Positions 7,608 to 16,927 of a stretch of DNA of 64,000 nucleotides are shown here, piece after piece; the first letter of the stretch is position 1, and the number at the start of each line of letters is the position of its first letter. The DNA lies in contig NZ_REGE01000012.1 in the NCBI RefSeq assembly GCF_003688935.1, forward strand, positions 1 through 64,000, in the 5' to 3' direction. The notes below the pieces were generated by a model. That model made no database searches, was not told the DNA's origin, and was given only the letters and a program-made list of their open reading frames with translations. This DNA is from Corynebacterium macginleyi (lineage in GTDB: Bacteria; Actinomycetota; Actinomycetes; Mycobacteriales; Mycobacteriaceae). The translations under genes were made by a program, and so were the position numbers.

Positions 7608-9029
7608 ATGAACCAGAAGCTGACCTTGGCAGAAAAAGTATGGCGCGACCACATCGTCCAGCAGGGCGAGGCGGGTGCACCGGACCTTATTTATATTGAC
7701 TTTCAACTTTTGCACGAAGTTACCAGCCCGCAGGCCTTCGACGGGCTCCGGCTGCAAGGTCGCACTTTGCGGCATCCAGAATTGCACCTAGCAACCGAAG
7801 ACCACAATGTGCCGACAGAGGGGGTTAAATCCGGCAACCTTTTGGAAATTAAAGATGAGGTATCTCGTACCCAGGTTTCTACCCTGCGCAAAAACTGTGA
7901 AGAATTTGGGGTGCGGTTACATTCGATGGGGGATGAGCAACAGGGTATCGTGCACACCGTCGGCCCACAGTTGGGTATTACACAGCCCGGTATGACGATC
8001 GTGTGCGGTGATTCGCATACCTCTACCCACGGTGCGTTTGGCTCCATTGCCATGGGTATCGGTACCTCAGAGGTAGAGCACGTTATGGCTACCCAGACGT
8101 TGTCCTTGAAGTCGTTTAAGACGATGGCCATCGAAGTCACCGGGGAATTGCAGGACGGCGTATCTGCCAAGGACCTCATTCTCGCCATCATCGCTAAGAT
8201 CGGCACCGGCGGCGGCCAAGGGTATATCATTGAATACCGCGGTGAAGCCATTCGGAAGATGTCGATGGAAGCCCGTATGACTATTTGTAATATGTCCATT
8301 GAGGCTGGCGCCCGCGCCGGTATGGTGGCCCCCGATGAAACAACGTTTGAGTACGTCAAAGGCCGCGAGTTCGCCCCACAGGGTGCCGATTGGGAGGCAG
8401 CGGTGGAGTACTGGAAGACGCTACCTACTGACGATGGCGCTGAATTCGATCGCGTCGTAGAAATTGACGGATCAGCACTGACGCCGTTCGTGACCTGGGG
8501 AACGAACCCGGGTCAGGGCCTGCCGCTCGGCGAATCCGTACCGGATCCAGAAGACTATGGCGATGATAATTCCAAGGCCACTGTAAAAAAAGCCCTTGAG
8601 TATATGGACCTGCAACCAGGCACCCCACTGCGCGATATCAAGATCGATACCGTTTTCGTGGGATCGTGCACCAATGCTCGCATTGAGGACTTACGAGCCG
8701 CCGCTGCGGTGGTCAAAGGTCGCACCATTGATGCCAATACCCGCATGATTGTGGTTCCTTCCTCCGCAGTAGTCAAAGCCGATGCGGAAAGGGAAGGCCT
8801 TGACCAGATTTTCCAAGATTTCGGTGCGGAGTGGCGTACAGCGGGGTGCTCGATGTGCCTAGGCATGAACCCTGATCAACTGAAGCCAGGGGAGCGTTCC
8901 GCATCCACGTCCAACCGGAACTTTGAAGGCCGACAGGGCCCTGGTGGGCGCACCCACCTCGTGTCCCCGCAGGTTGCCGCCGCTACCGCCGTCACCGGAT
9001 ACCTGTCCAGCCCGGCTGACCTGAAATAA
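7608..9029 (+). CDS. leuC: 3-isopropylmalate dehydratase large subunit
   Basis: LeuC, with LeuD, isomerises 2-isopropylmalate to 3-isopropylmalate in leucine synthesis. The 473-residue protein has the aconitase fold. It shows [10 protein letters not shown] near the N-terminus, the substrate-loop [13 protein letters not shown], and three iron-sulphur cysteines in [12 protein letters not shown] and [14 protein letters not shown]. The length matches the family. Three starts are possible (GTG 7599, ATG 7602, ATG 7608). Only 7608 stands 8 bases from the GGAG ribosome site at 7596-7599. leuD follows after 22 bases, so the two form an operon. Confidence 0.95.
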   Translation: MNQKLTLAEKVWRDHIVQQGEAGAPDLIYIDFQLLHEVTSPQAFDGLRLQGRTLRHPELHLATEDHNVPTEGVKSGNLLEIKDEVSRTQVSTLRKNCEEFGVRLHSMGDEQQGIVHTVGPQLGITQPGMTIVCGDSHTSTHGAFGSIAMGIGTSEVEHVMATQTLSLKSFKTMAIEVTGELQDGVSAKDLILAIIAKIGTGGGQGYIIEYRGEAIRKMSMEARMTICNMSIEAGARAGMVAPDETTFEYVKGREFAPQGADWEAAVEYWKTLPTDDGAEFDRVVEIDGSALTPFVTWGTNPGQGLPLGESVPDPEDYGDDNSKATVKKALEYMDLQPGTPLRDIKIDTVFVGSCTNARIEDLRAAAAVVKGRTIDANTRMIVVPSSAVVKADAEREGLDQIFQDFGAEWRTAGCSMCLGMNPDQLKPGERSASTSNRNFEGRQGPGGRTHLVSPQVAAATAVTGYLSSPADLK

Positions 9030-9051
9030 GCAAGCGAGAAAGGTTGAAATA

Positions 9052-9642
9052 ATGGAGAAAATTATCACTCATACCGGCACGGGAGTCCCGTTGCGGGTCT
9101 CCAACGTGGATACGGACCAGATCATTCCCGCACGCTACCTCAAATCGGTCAAGCGCACAGGTTTTGCGGAGGGCCTGTTTTCTAACTGGCGTTCCGATTC
9201 CACCTTCGTCTTAAATCAAGAGCAGTTTAGGGACGGTTCCGTCTTATTCGCTGGCCGCGACTTTGGTACCGGTTCTTCGCGCGAGCACGCAGTCTGGGCT
9301 TTGCGCGAATACGGCTTCAAGGCGGTCTTCTCCTCGCGCTTTGCGGATATTTTCCGCGGCAATTCCGGAAAGTCTGGTCTGCTTGCCGGATTGATGGAGC
9401 AAGAAGACATTGAGCTAATTTGGAAGCAGTTGGAAGCCGGGCAAACCCAAGTCACGGTCGATCTGGAGGCGCGCACCGTCCAGGTAGGTGAAAACACCTA
9501 TTCATTCGATATCGACGACTACACGCGCTGGCGCCTGATGGAAGGCCTCGATGACATCGGCATCACCCTGCGCGATGAAGAAGCGATTACGAATTACGAG
9601 GACTCCCGCGCCAGCTTCAAGCCCGCTGTTCACGCGAAATAA
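9052..9642 (+). CDS. leuD: 3-isopropylmalate dehydratase small subunit
   Basis: The 196-residue swivel-domain subunit that completes the isopropylmalate isomerase with LeuC. Visible marks are [15 protein letters not shown] near the N-terminus and [17 protein letters not shown], the conserved loop that positions substrate, followed by [18 protein letters not shown]. The start ATG at 9052 follows GAAAGG by about 8 bases. It is co-transcribed with leuC. About 115 bases without a gene separate its stop from the convergent mutT-like gene; a short GGAGT/ACTCC repeat is there but no clear T-run. Confidence 0.95.
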   Translation: MEKIITHTGTGVPLRVSNVDTDQIIPARYLKSVKRTGFAEGLFSNWRSDSTFVLNQEQFRDGSVLFAGRDFGTGSSREHAVWALREYGFKAVFSSRFADIFRGNSGKSGLLAGLMEQEDIELIWKQLEAGQTQVTVDLEARTVQVGENTYSFDIDDYTRWRLMEGLDDIGITLRDEEAITNYEDSRASFKPAVHAK

Positions 9643-9759
9643 ATTGCCTGCGCTATGACTTCGCCCTATTTTGGATCAAATGACTGTAACGGAGTCCATT
9701 ACTCCTCCCAATAGCCATACTGCGCGGCTAGGGGTCAAAAATGGGAGTACCCAGGCTAG

Positions 9760-10758
9760 TTAACGCACCGGCAGGGGGCTGGGAAGATAATCGGCGCCGG
9801 TTAATACACCGTTGTTAAAGGACAAGACCCACACTGAAGCCTTTTTAAACTTCAATTTCTCCAGCGGTTTCTTGAGGAATTGCGGCGCCAAGTCTTCGAT
9901 AATGCCGGGCATGGTTTGTCCCTGGCTGATAATGACCGGCACCCCTCCGCCTTCTACAACGCGGCGGAAAGCCTTCTTGGCGCCAGCCGGGTTTTTTCCC
10001 CACGCCTCGTCCCCGAAGTCCTTATTAATCGCAATGTCCATGCCTAATTCATCGGCAAGCGGCGCAGCGGTTTGTTGGCATCGATACGGGCGGGCGGAAT
10101 AGATCGCGGTGGGGTGGAAAGCAGCCAACATGGGCACAAGCATCTCTGCTTGGCGGCGCCCCTTCTTATCCAAAGGCCGCAGGTTGTCATCGCCCTCCCA
10201 CTTCTTACGGTCATGGGCATGGGCGTGGCGGACGTATAAAACGCGCGTCGTAGGGGCGAGTTGCAGCCGCTTGTGCGCTTTGGCGACGACATCTATATCG
10301 ACGTTATAGGACAGGAGCTGTTGGGCCTGGTCAATGGGCACCCACCGCAACTCATCGGTCTCATCATTGGGTGTATAGGTGCCGCTGAGATAAAACGCCG
10401 CCCAGTAATAGACCACCTTAGTGCGCCCCTGCACGGGGTAGGTGACTTTGCCAATGAGCTTGCCTAGGCGCACGTGAAAACCGGTTTCTTCCGCGATTTC
10501 TCGCACTGCGGTGGTAGGAAGCGATTCGCCCGGGTCCACTTTCCCCTTGGGTAAGGACCAATCGTCATAATGTGGGCGGTGGATGAGTGCGATTTCGGGG
10601 CAATGGGGATCGCCGCGCCAGACTACGGCGCCGGCGGCAAGGGTAGTGCGGGGAAATTCTTTGGCGGGATCCACCGGAATTTCTTGGTGCCGACCGGAAA
10701 TGAATTTTTCGGACTTTTTATCTTTATCAGTCTCGTGCATCTTCTTTGCGCTCGGCAT
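9760..10758 (-). CDS. Nudix hydrolase fused to a histidine phosphatase domain (MutT1-like)
   Basis: Residues 40-170 form a Nudix domain with an intact box, GKVDPGESLPTTAVREIAEETGF (G-x5-E-x7-R-E-U-x-E-E-x-G-U). Residues 175-325 form a histidine-phosphatase domain starting at VLYVRHAHAHDRKKW. The same two-domain protein in mycobacteria (MutT1) hydrolyses 8-oxo-(d)GTP in two steps and also diadenosine polyphosphates; that activity is presumed here. The second conserved His motif appears less canonical, as in MutT1. Start is uncertain: a TTG at 10791 would add 11 residues. ATG 10758 is chosen because AGGAAGG lies about 12 bases upstream. It is divergent from gpsA. Confidence 0.85.
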   Translation of the reverse strand: MPSAKKMHETDKDKKSEKFISGRHQEIPVDPAKEFPRTTLAAGAVVWRGDPHCPEIALIHRPHYDDWSLPKGKVDPGESLPTTAVREIAEETGFHVRLGKLIGKVTYPVQGRTKVVYYWAAFYLSGTYTPNDETDELRWVPIDQAQQLLSYNVDIDVVAKAHKRLQLAPTTRVLYVRHAHAHDRKKWEGDDNLRPLDKKGRRQAEMLVPMLAAFHPTAIYSARPYRCQQTAAPLADELGMDIAINKDFGDEAWGKNPAGAKKAFRRVVEGGGVPVIISQGQTMPGIIEDLAPQFLKKPLEKLKFKKASVWVLSFNNGVLTGADYLPSPLPVR

Positions 10759-10907
10759 AGCTTTTTCGTGCCTTCCTTTGGTGGGTGACAATGGGCGTTA
10801 AACTCTTCATCATTGTTCCACGGGGGAGATCCCTGACGCATCCTTGCCACGCGCAGAGTGATAAATGACTTATGGTGGAAACAACGAAAAACCGTTTGGA
10901 GGACGCC

Positions 10908-11906
10908 ATGGTAAAAGTAGCGGTAATGGGTGCTGGTTCGTGGGGCACCACCCTGGCCAAGGTATTTGCGGACGCAGGAAATGATGTCACCTTGTGGGCG
11001 CGCCGAACCGAGTTGGCGGACGCGATCAATAAAACGCACACTAACCCGGATTATCTGCCGGATATTCACCTTCCTGCGGCATTGCGAGCCACGCACGACG
11101 AGACAAAGGCGCTCCCCGGCGCGGATATCGTGGTCTTCGGCGTGCCGTCGCAGTCCCTGCGCGCTAACGTCGAGCGGTGGGCACCCGCACTACCTGTAGA
11201 TTCCACATTGCTCTCGATTTCCAAGGGCGTGGAAACTAGCACGTTGCAGCGCATGAGCGAAGTCATCGTGGGTGCGGCAGGTGTGGATCCGCGGCGCGTG
11301 GCGGTGCTTTCTGGGCCTAACCTGGCTAAGGAAGTGGCGCAGGAGCAGGTTGCGGCCACAGTCATTGCTTGTACCGACGAGCAGCGTGCCAAGGCGGTGC
11401 AAGCGGCTATTGCTGCACCCTACCTGCGGCCCTATACAAACACCGATGTCATTGGTGCGGAAATCGGTGGTGCCTGTAAAAACGTCATCGCCTTGGCCTG
11501 CGGTATGGCCTCAGGCAAGGGACTCGGCAATAACACCATGGCTACGATGGTCACCCGCGGTCTGGCGGAAATTACCCGGCTCGGGACAGCGCTAGGAGCG
11601 GAGCCCTTTACCCTTTCCGGACTGGCAGGTTTGGGTGATTTGGTGGCCACGTGTAGCTCCCCACTTTCCCGTAACCGGACTTTTGGTTACCGCCTCGGTC
11701 AAGGAGAGAGCCTAGAATTAGCAAAGGTGGCCACCAACGGTCAAGTAGCAGAGGGGGTGTTTTCCTCGGATTCTATCTTCCGGCTTGCTCAGCAGGCTGA
11801 GGTAGATATGCCCATTACAGAAGCCGTCTACGGCGTGTGCCATCAGGGAAAGACGGTAGACGATATGATTGTCGCCCTTATGGGTCGTTCCAAGAAGTCG
11901 GAGTAG
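10908..11906 (+). CDS. gpsA: Glycerol-3-phosphate dehydrogenase (NAD(P)+)
   Basis: GpsA reduces dihydroxyacetone phosphate to sn-glycerol-3-phosphate, the backbone of phospholipids. The Rossmann motif [19 protein letters not shown] opens the protein. [10 protein letters not shown] and the catalytic-lysine region [23 protein letters not shown] lie mid-protein, and [20 protein letters not shown] lies in the C-terminal domain. An upstream in-frame ATG (10872) would add 12 residues, but ATG 10908 has TTTGGAGG 6 bases before it and begins at the family N-terminus. ddl follows after 21 bases. Confidence 0.95.
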   Translation: MVKVAVMGAGSWGTTLAKVFADAGNDVTLWARRTELADAINKTHTNPDYLPDIHLPAALRATHDETKALPGADIVVFGVPSQSLRANVERWAPALPVDSTLLSISKGVETSTLQRMSEVIVGAAGVDPRRVAVLSGPNLAKEVAQEQVAATVIACTDEQRAKAVQAAIAAPYLRPYTNTDVIGAEIGGACKNVIALACGMASGKGLGNNTMATMVTRGLAEITRLGTALGAEPFTLSGLAGLGDLVATCSSPLSRNRTFGYRLGQGESLELAKVATNGQVAEGVFSSDSIFRLAQQAEVDMPITEAVYGVCHQGKTVDDMIVALMGRSKKSE

Positions 11907-11927
11907 CAGAAAGGTACAATTTCGCCC

Positions 11928-12995
11928 ATGACTGAAAAGACCCGCGTAGCCGTCCTCTATGGTGGCCGCAGTACTGAGCACTCTGTTTCCTGCGTATCTG
12001 CAGGCGCGATTATGAAGCACCTAAACCCGGAGAAATTCGAGGTCGTGCCCATTGGCATTACGCGCGAGGGCACGTGGACGCCGGGGGACACTGAGGGTTT
12101 AGAAATCGTCGATGGCATCATGCCAGAAGTCAAACGCGGTACGGAGTTGGCATTGTCTGCTGATCCATCGCGCCGGGGCGAAATCCGCACGATTAGTGAT
12201 GGCTCGCTATATGCACAGGTCGATGTTATTTTTCCCATCCTTCACGGTTCTTATGGTGAAGACGGCACAGTGCAGGGCCTTTTCGAACTTTCTGGCATCC
12301 CTTACGTAGGCCCTGGTGTATTGGCGTCCGCGGTGGGAATGGACAAGGAATTTACCAAGAAGGTTCTTACCGCAGCTGGTCTGCCGGTAGCACCAGAGGT
12401 TATCGTGAAGGGGCGCACCGAATTAACCGCGGAGGAAAAAGAGCGCTTGGGCCTGCCAGTCTTTGTCAAGCCAGCCCGCGGAGGATCTTCCATTGGGGTA
12501 TCCAAGGTAAATGACTGGGCGGATTTCCCAGAGGCAGTGCGCGTGGCCGCCAAAGACGATGACAAGATTTTGGTCGAGCCAGAGATCGTCGGCCGCGAGG
12601 TAGAGGTCGGCGTGTTGCAGTACCCGGATGGCTGCCTCATTGCCTCTGTTCCGGCCCTGCTCAAGGGAATAGATGATTCCGATGAGGGATTCTATGGCTT
12701 CGAGACCAAGTACTTAGATAACGTGGTCACGGCCCAGATTCCCGCACCTTTTTCGGAAGATATCACGGCGCAATTGCGCGATATGGCGATCCGGGCTTTT
12801 GAAGCGCTCAATTGTTCCGGCCTTTCCCGGGTAGACTTCTTCGTCACCGAAGCAGGCCTGTATATCAACGAGGTCAATACCCTGCCGGGATTTACCCCGA
12901 TTTCCATGTATCCGCAGGTGCTGGCAGCCTCTGACGTGGATTATCCCACGCTGCTTGAGGTGCTCATCGTCAGCGCCCAGGCCCGCACTGCGTAA
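11928..12995 (+). CDS. ddl: D-alanine--D-alanine ligase
   Basis: Makes the D-Ala-D-Ala dipeptide for peptidoglycan precursors. The 355-residue ATP-grasp protein starts with VAVLYGGRSTEHSVSCVSAG. It has the phosphate loop PARGGSSIGVSKV near residue 180 and ends with the magnesium-binding INEVNTLPGFTPISMYP. Length and order are those of the DdlA type found in mycobacteria. Although close behind gpsA, it has its own likely promoter: TACAAT at 11915-11920 lies exactly 7 bases before the ATG, so a leaderless message can start here. Confidence 0.95.
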   Translation: MTEKTRVAVLYGGRSTEHSVSCVSAGAIMKHLNPEKFEVVPIGITREGTWTPGDTEGLEIVDGIMPEVKRGTELALSADPSRRGEIRTISDGSLYAQVDVIFPILHGSYGEDGTVQGLFELSGIPYVGPGVLASAVGMDKEFTKKVLTAAGLPVAPEVIVKGRTELTAEEKERLGLPVFVKPARGGSSIGVSKVNDWADFPEAVRVAAKDDDKILVEPEIVGREVEVGVLQYPDGCLIASVPALLKGIDDSDEGFYGFETKYLDNVVTAQIPAPFSEDITAQLRDMAIRAFEALNCSGLSRVDFFVTEAGLYINEVNTLPGFTPISMYPQVLAASDVDYPTLLEVLIVSAQARTA

Positions 12996-13036
12996 GGTCC
13001 CGCACCGCGTACGGCTCCAGTGTGGCCTGGCTCCCT

Positions 13037-13936
13037 TTATCTTTCCGGGATGTGCTTCGCGATGATATCACTCAGGGCCACCAATGCGGACTGCGCAGAA
13101 TCCTGCGGGGCATGCAGCGCGAGGTAATTCTCGCGGCCTAGCGCAAACCAGGTTCCTGCGGTTGTGCCTTGGGCCAAGGTCGTATCCTCAAACCAGGCTA
13201 TATCGTTGACTTGCTGAAGCTGCACGCCTGCCTTGTAATTTTCCGGCCGGGCTACCCCACAGCGCACGACGATGTCCTCGTGTCCCTCCAAGCTCCACAC
13301 ATAGGTGTCCTTAGCGTCTATATTCCGGCGGTGGTACCCGTCCGCAATTTCTTCCGGTAGCGCTTTTTCTACCGCGGCGCAGCGGTCATTTTTTGACGGT
13401 TTGATATCGCGCAACGGGGGTAGGTGGGTCTTCGCCGGCTTATCTTTCAAGGTGGCAACGGCCTCGTTGAGATCTTCAGGTCCTTCGTCATTAAAGGTTG
13501 TTACTGCCACAATGGGAAAGCGCTGCGCCGTATACCACGTCGTTAGGTTCGAACCAGAGGTCGCATCCTTTACTTGGAACCACCGCTCACCGTTAATATC
13601 TTGCGTCGTGGAATAGTCGGTGTACTGGAAGGGCATGGCAACACCGCACCGCGCCGTCACCTTGTCCTGGGAGTTGGCTGCCCAGGCCGCAACGCCTGCG
13701 GGAACGGGTTCTGCAATGTCCGCGCGCGGTTGGCCCATGGCTTGATCAGGAAGCGCATTCACAAAATCCCTGCACGCCTGCGAATCGGCCTCTTCGGAAT
13801 CCACCGGGGAGACCGCTACAGGGGCCTTGGCTGTGTTAGTGAATACGTATTTTGCGCCGAATAAGACGGCTAAAACCATCACTATGGACAACCCGAGTGA
13901 AATGAAGATCATGGTGCGGTTAAATTGGGATGTCAT
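13037..13936 (-). CDS. DUF3515 membrane-anchored protein with duplicated domain
   Basis: A 299-residue protein with an N-terminal signal anchor (residues 8-30, MIFISLGLSIVMVLAVLFGA) and an extracytoplasmic region. That region contains two related halves. Residues 50-110 have ACRDFVNALPD and ARCGVAMP, and residues 180-245 have RCAAVEKALPEE and VRCGVARP. Each half carries a Cys pair that could form a disulphide. DUF3515 proteins sit beside ddl and thiL throughout the Actinobacteria and have no known function; the setting suggests an envelope role. TAAAAT 8 bases before the ATG indicates a leaderless message. Confidence 0.8.
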   Translation of the reverse strand: MTSQFNRTMIFISLGLSIVMVLAVLFGAKYVFTNTAKAPVAVSPVDSEEADSQACRDFVNALPDQAMGQPRADIAEPVPAGVAAWAANSQDKVTARCGVAMPFQYTDYSTTQDINGERWFQVKDATSGSNLTTWYTAQRFPIVAVTTFNDEGPEDLNEAVATLKDKPAKTHLPPLRDIKPSKNDRCAAVEKALPEEIADGYHRRNIDAKDTYVWSLEGHEDIVVRCGVARPENYKAGVQLQQVNDIAWFEDTTLAQGTTAGTWFALGRENYLALHAPQDSAQSALVALSDIIAKHIPER

Positions 13937-13964
13937 AGGGGCTCATTTTATCGAAAGGATGCCG

Positions 13965-14921
13965 GTGAACTTAAGTCAGACTCTCACGGACGTGGGGGAG
14001 CAGGCGGTTATTCGGGAAATTACCACGGCCGCTCCCAGCAGCCTTAATGGCGATGACGCCGCGGTGCTTTTCGCAGCACCGCCCAATTCCCGAACCGTGG
14101 CGTCTACTGATTTGATGGTCGATGGCCGCCACTTCCTGAGGGAATGGTCCACACCGCGCGAAATTGGCCAAAAGGCTATCCTGCGTAACTTCGCCGATAT
14201 TGAGGCCATGGGCGCACGCCCAGTGGCGGCCCTTTTAGCCATCGCTGCACCGGGCGATACTCCGGTGAGCTTTGTCAGGAGCGTGGCTGAGGGCATCGCC
14301 GAGCGTTGCTCTTTCTACAACGCCGAGCTGGTGGGCGGAGATATTACGAACTCGGACGTGCTGGTTATCAATATCACGGCCATTGGCTTTTTGGGCGGCA
14401 GTCGGGCAGCTTTGACTCTCGATGCGGCACGCGCTGGCCAGAAGCTCGTGGCCCACGGCTCGATTGGTTACGCTGCGGCGGGGTTGTCCCTGCTGCAGCG
14501 ATTCGGCCGCAATTTGCCCGCAGAATATGCGGATTTACACCCGCTTATTGATGCCCAATGTGCCCCCTGGCTCAGCCCCGGCCGCGGAGTTATTGCCCGC
14601 GCCGCAGAGGTTACGGCCATGACCGATAATTCTGATGGCCTGATCCAAGACTGCGGAAGCATGGCGCAACGCTCTGGTGTACACATCGATTTGAATGCCG
14701 ATGCCATCCAGCCCGATCCACTGCTGCACGCCGCGGCCGCTGTCCTCGATTGCGATCCGTGGCAGTGGGTCCTTGCCGGTGGCGAGGACCATACCCTGAT
14801 TGGAACCACCGCGAAGAAGGCACCTTCAGGTTTCCGGGAAATCGGCACCGTCTCGCGCGGAAGTGGCGTTACAGTAGGCGGCGCACGTCCCCGTTACGCA
14901 GAAGGATGGGCAGGATTTTAG
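13965..14921 (+). CDS. thiL: Thiamine-monophosphate kinase
   Basis: ThiL phosphorylates thiamine monophosphate to the active cofactor thiamine pyrophosphate. The 318-residue AIR-synthase-fold protein shows [18 protein letters not shown] and the metal-binding [13 protein letters not shown] segment ([13 protein letters not shown]). [11 protein letters not shown] and [11 protein letters not shown] follow, and GGEDHTLIG lies near the C-terminus. Start choice: ATG 13959 abuts the AAAGGA ribosome site. GTG 13965 is 5 bases beyond it, so GTG is preferred. It is divergent from the DUF3515 gene with only 28 bases between starts. ung begins 3 bases after the stop. Confidence 0.93.
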   Translation: MNLSQTLTDVGEQAVIREITTAAPSSLNGDDAAVLFAAPPNSRTVASTDLMVDGRHFLREWSTPREIGQKAILRNFADIEAMGARPVAALLAIAAPGDTPVSFVRSVAEGIAERCSFYNAELVGGDITNSDVLVINITAIGFLGGSRAALTLDAARAGQKLVAHGSIGYAAAGLSLLQRFGRNLPAEYADLHPLIDAQCAPWLSPGRGVIARAAEVTAMTDNSDGLIQDCGSMAQRSGVHIDLNADAIQPDPLLHAAAAVLDCDPWQWVLAGGEDHTLIGTTAKKAPSGFREIGTVSRGSGVTVGGARPRYAEGWAGF

Positions 14922-14923
14922 AT

Positions 14924-15562
14924 ATGCACCCGACTTATCATCCCTCGTGGGAACCGGTTCTCGCACCGGTTCTGGAGCGCCAGTGGCCCCGGATTTCTCG
15001 GGCGCTGGCCGGTCAGGATTACCTGCCCCCGGCGGAAGATGTATGCAGGGCGTTGCTAATGCCGCTTGATGAGGTCCGTGTGCTCATCGTCGGCCAAGAC
15101 CCCTATCCGACCCCAGGCCACGCGATGGGAATGGCCTTTTCCACTAGGCCGGGGGTCAAGCCCCCGCGGTCCTTGGTCAATATTTACCGCGAGCTTTATG
15201 ACGACGTGGGCGTTCGCGGACGCGAAGACGGCGACTTGAGCGCCTGGGCCGCCCAGGGGGTATTGCTCCTCAATAGGGTGCTGACCGTCGGGCCGGGGCA
15301 GGCGGGCTCTCACCGGCGCATTGGCTGGGAAGAGGTGACCGAAGCGGTCATTCGCGCCCTCAACCGCACCCCGCTGGTCGCCATTTTATGGGGCCGCGAT
15401 GCACAAACCTGTGAGCGCTTTCTGCCCGATGTGCCTTGCATTACCTCCCCGCATCCTTCGCCGCTTTCGGCCAGCCGCGGGTTCTTTGGCTCCCGCCCAT
15501 TTTCTCGAGCAAACGCCCTTTTGCGTGACCAAGGCGCGAGAGAGATAGCGTGGGACTTGTAA
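14924..15562 (+). CDS. ung: Uracil-DNA glycosylase
   Basis: Family-1 UDG, which removes uracil from DNA to start base-excision repair. The catalytic water-activating motif [17 protein letters not shown] is near residue 60. The uracil-binding LLLNRVLTV is mid-protein, and the DNA-intercalating loop [16 protein letters not shown] is near residue 180. The 212-residue length is typical. The start at 14924, just after the thiL stop, gives the normal N-terminus (HPSW...). Upstream in-frame codons overlap thiL and are less likely. It is part of the thiL-ung unit. Confidence 0.94.
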   Translation: MHPTYHPSWEPVLAPVLERQWPRISRALAGQDYLPPAEDVCRALLMPLDEVRVLIVGQDPYPTPGHAMGMAFSTRPGVKPPRSLVNIYRELYDDVGVRGREDGDLSAWAAQGVLLLNRVLTVGPGQAGSHRRIGWEEVTEAVIRALNRTPLVAILWGRDAQTCERFLPDVPCITSPHPSPLSASRGFFGSRPFSRANALLRDQGAREIAWDL

Positions 15563-15572
15563 ACTATTGCCC

Positions 15573-16925
15573 ATGTCATACCCGAGCACGCTGGATGCAC
15601 GCGGATTGCGCAATTGGGCGCACCGCGCCGTAGGCGAGCTTTCTCATCGCCGCGCAGAAATTAATGCACTTAATGTTTTTCCGGTACCGGATGCAGATAC
15701 CGGCTCGAATATGGCACACACTATGGAAGCCGCCGTCGCGAGGGTGGACACCGGCGACGGCGACGTTGCTGCCGCCCTAGCTATGGGTGCTGTGCGCGGG
15801 GCGCGGGGCAATTCCGGGATGATTCTCTCGCAGGTCCTGCGCGGGGTCGCGGAGGCCACCGTGGATTCCACCATCGATGGCGCTATTTTTGCGGCCGCCC
15901 TCATGCACGCGGTAGAGCTCGTGGACCGAGCGATTTCGGAACCGGTGGAAGGTACCGTCATTACCGTATTGCGACGTGCCGCAATAAAGGCTGAGAGCAT
16001 CGCGCGGCAACCCGAATCTAGTTTTCACGCCGTCGTATCGGAAACTATCTCGGCCGCCCGTACGGCGCTTGCAGAAACGCCCTCGCAACTGCCGGAGCTG
16101 CGTGCAGCCGGGGTGGTGGATGCAGGCGGTGCCGGCCTAGTGATTCTTCTAGAGGCACTCCTTGCAGAAATCGAAGGCGCGACCAGCCACGTGCCCGAAT
16201 TTATGCCGGAGGCCGCCACCGAACTTGAGGTGGTCTTCTTTTTTGAAGGCGATAGCGCAGCGCTGAAAGAAAAGATTGCGTCCTTGGGCACGAGTTTGGT
16301 CATTGCACAAGCAGGTGAGGACAGCGCTTCGATCCACATCCATTCCACCCGGGCCGGCGAGGTTATTGAAACCGCCTATGCTGAAGGATTGGTCAGCGAT
16401 TTGCGTTTAGAGGCACTTCCCAGCGTCCTAGCCCACCCCGAACTCACTGACAACGGTCATACGCGCACCGTTTATGCCGTGGTACCCGCCGGCCCTGTGG
16501 CTGAGCTTGCGCGATCCGCCGGGGTTACGGCAGTCGAGCCGGGCGAAACAATCCACGCGGCGGGCGAGGACATCGTTTTATCCAGCGGACTAGAAGAACG
16601 CGAAACTGCAGCGCATACCGTGAGTATTTCTTCCCTCGCGGCGGGGCTGGCCGCCATTTCGGTTTATGAACCAGATAATACGGATACCGTTTCGGTCGTA
16701 GAGTCCATGCGCGAGGCGGCACAGTCGATGCGGGTGGCGCACCCGGCAGAAGAAACAGAGGCAGCGATCGCGCAGATGGGGCGTGAGCTGCTTGCCGCGG
16801 GCGGCGAACAGGTCATGGTCATTAGTCCTCTTAGTATCTCGCAAGAAGGATTGGCGGCAGAGCTGGGCGTAGATGTAGTGGCCGTGCAGGTGCCAGGTAT
16901 CCCTACGGAGATTGGAGTGGAATAG
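15573..16925 (+). CDS. DAK2-domain protein (FakA/YloV-like)
   Basis: The N-terminal 200 residues are a DhaL/DAK2 kinase domain with NVFPVPDADTGSNMAHTM (metal-binding aspartates) and GARGNSGMILSQVLRG. The C-terminal half is a FakA-like accessory region. In Firmicutes such proteins are fatty-acid kinase subunits that work with FakB; this version is shorter (450 residues), and no fakB gene is nearby, so substrate is inferred only. It precedes recG here as in other actinobacteria. Its promoter TAAACT (15560-15565) overlaps the ung stop codon and lies 7 bases before ATG 15573, giving a leaderless start. Confidence 0.8.
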   Translation: MSYPSTLDARGLRNWAHRAVGELSHRRAEINALNVFPVPDADTGSNMAHTMEAAVARVDTGDGDVAAALAMGAVRGARGNSGMILSQVLRGVAEATVDSTIDGAIFAAALMHAVELVDRAISEPVEGTVITVLRRAAIKAESIARQPESSFHAVVSETISAARTALAETPSQLPELRAAGVVDAGGAGLVILLEALLAEIEGATSHVPEFMPEAATELEVVFFFEGDSAALKEKIASLGTSLVIAQAGEDSASIHIHSTRAGEVIETAYAEGLVSDLRLEALPSVLAHPELTDNGHTRTVYAVVPAGPVAELARSAGVTAVEPGETIHAAGEDIVLSSGLEERETAAHTVSISSLAAGLAAISVYEPDNTDTVSVVESMREAAQSMRVAHPAEETEAAIAQMGRELLAAGGEQVMVISPLSISQEGLAAELGVDVVAVQVPGIPTEIGVE

Positions 16926-16927
16926 CG

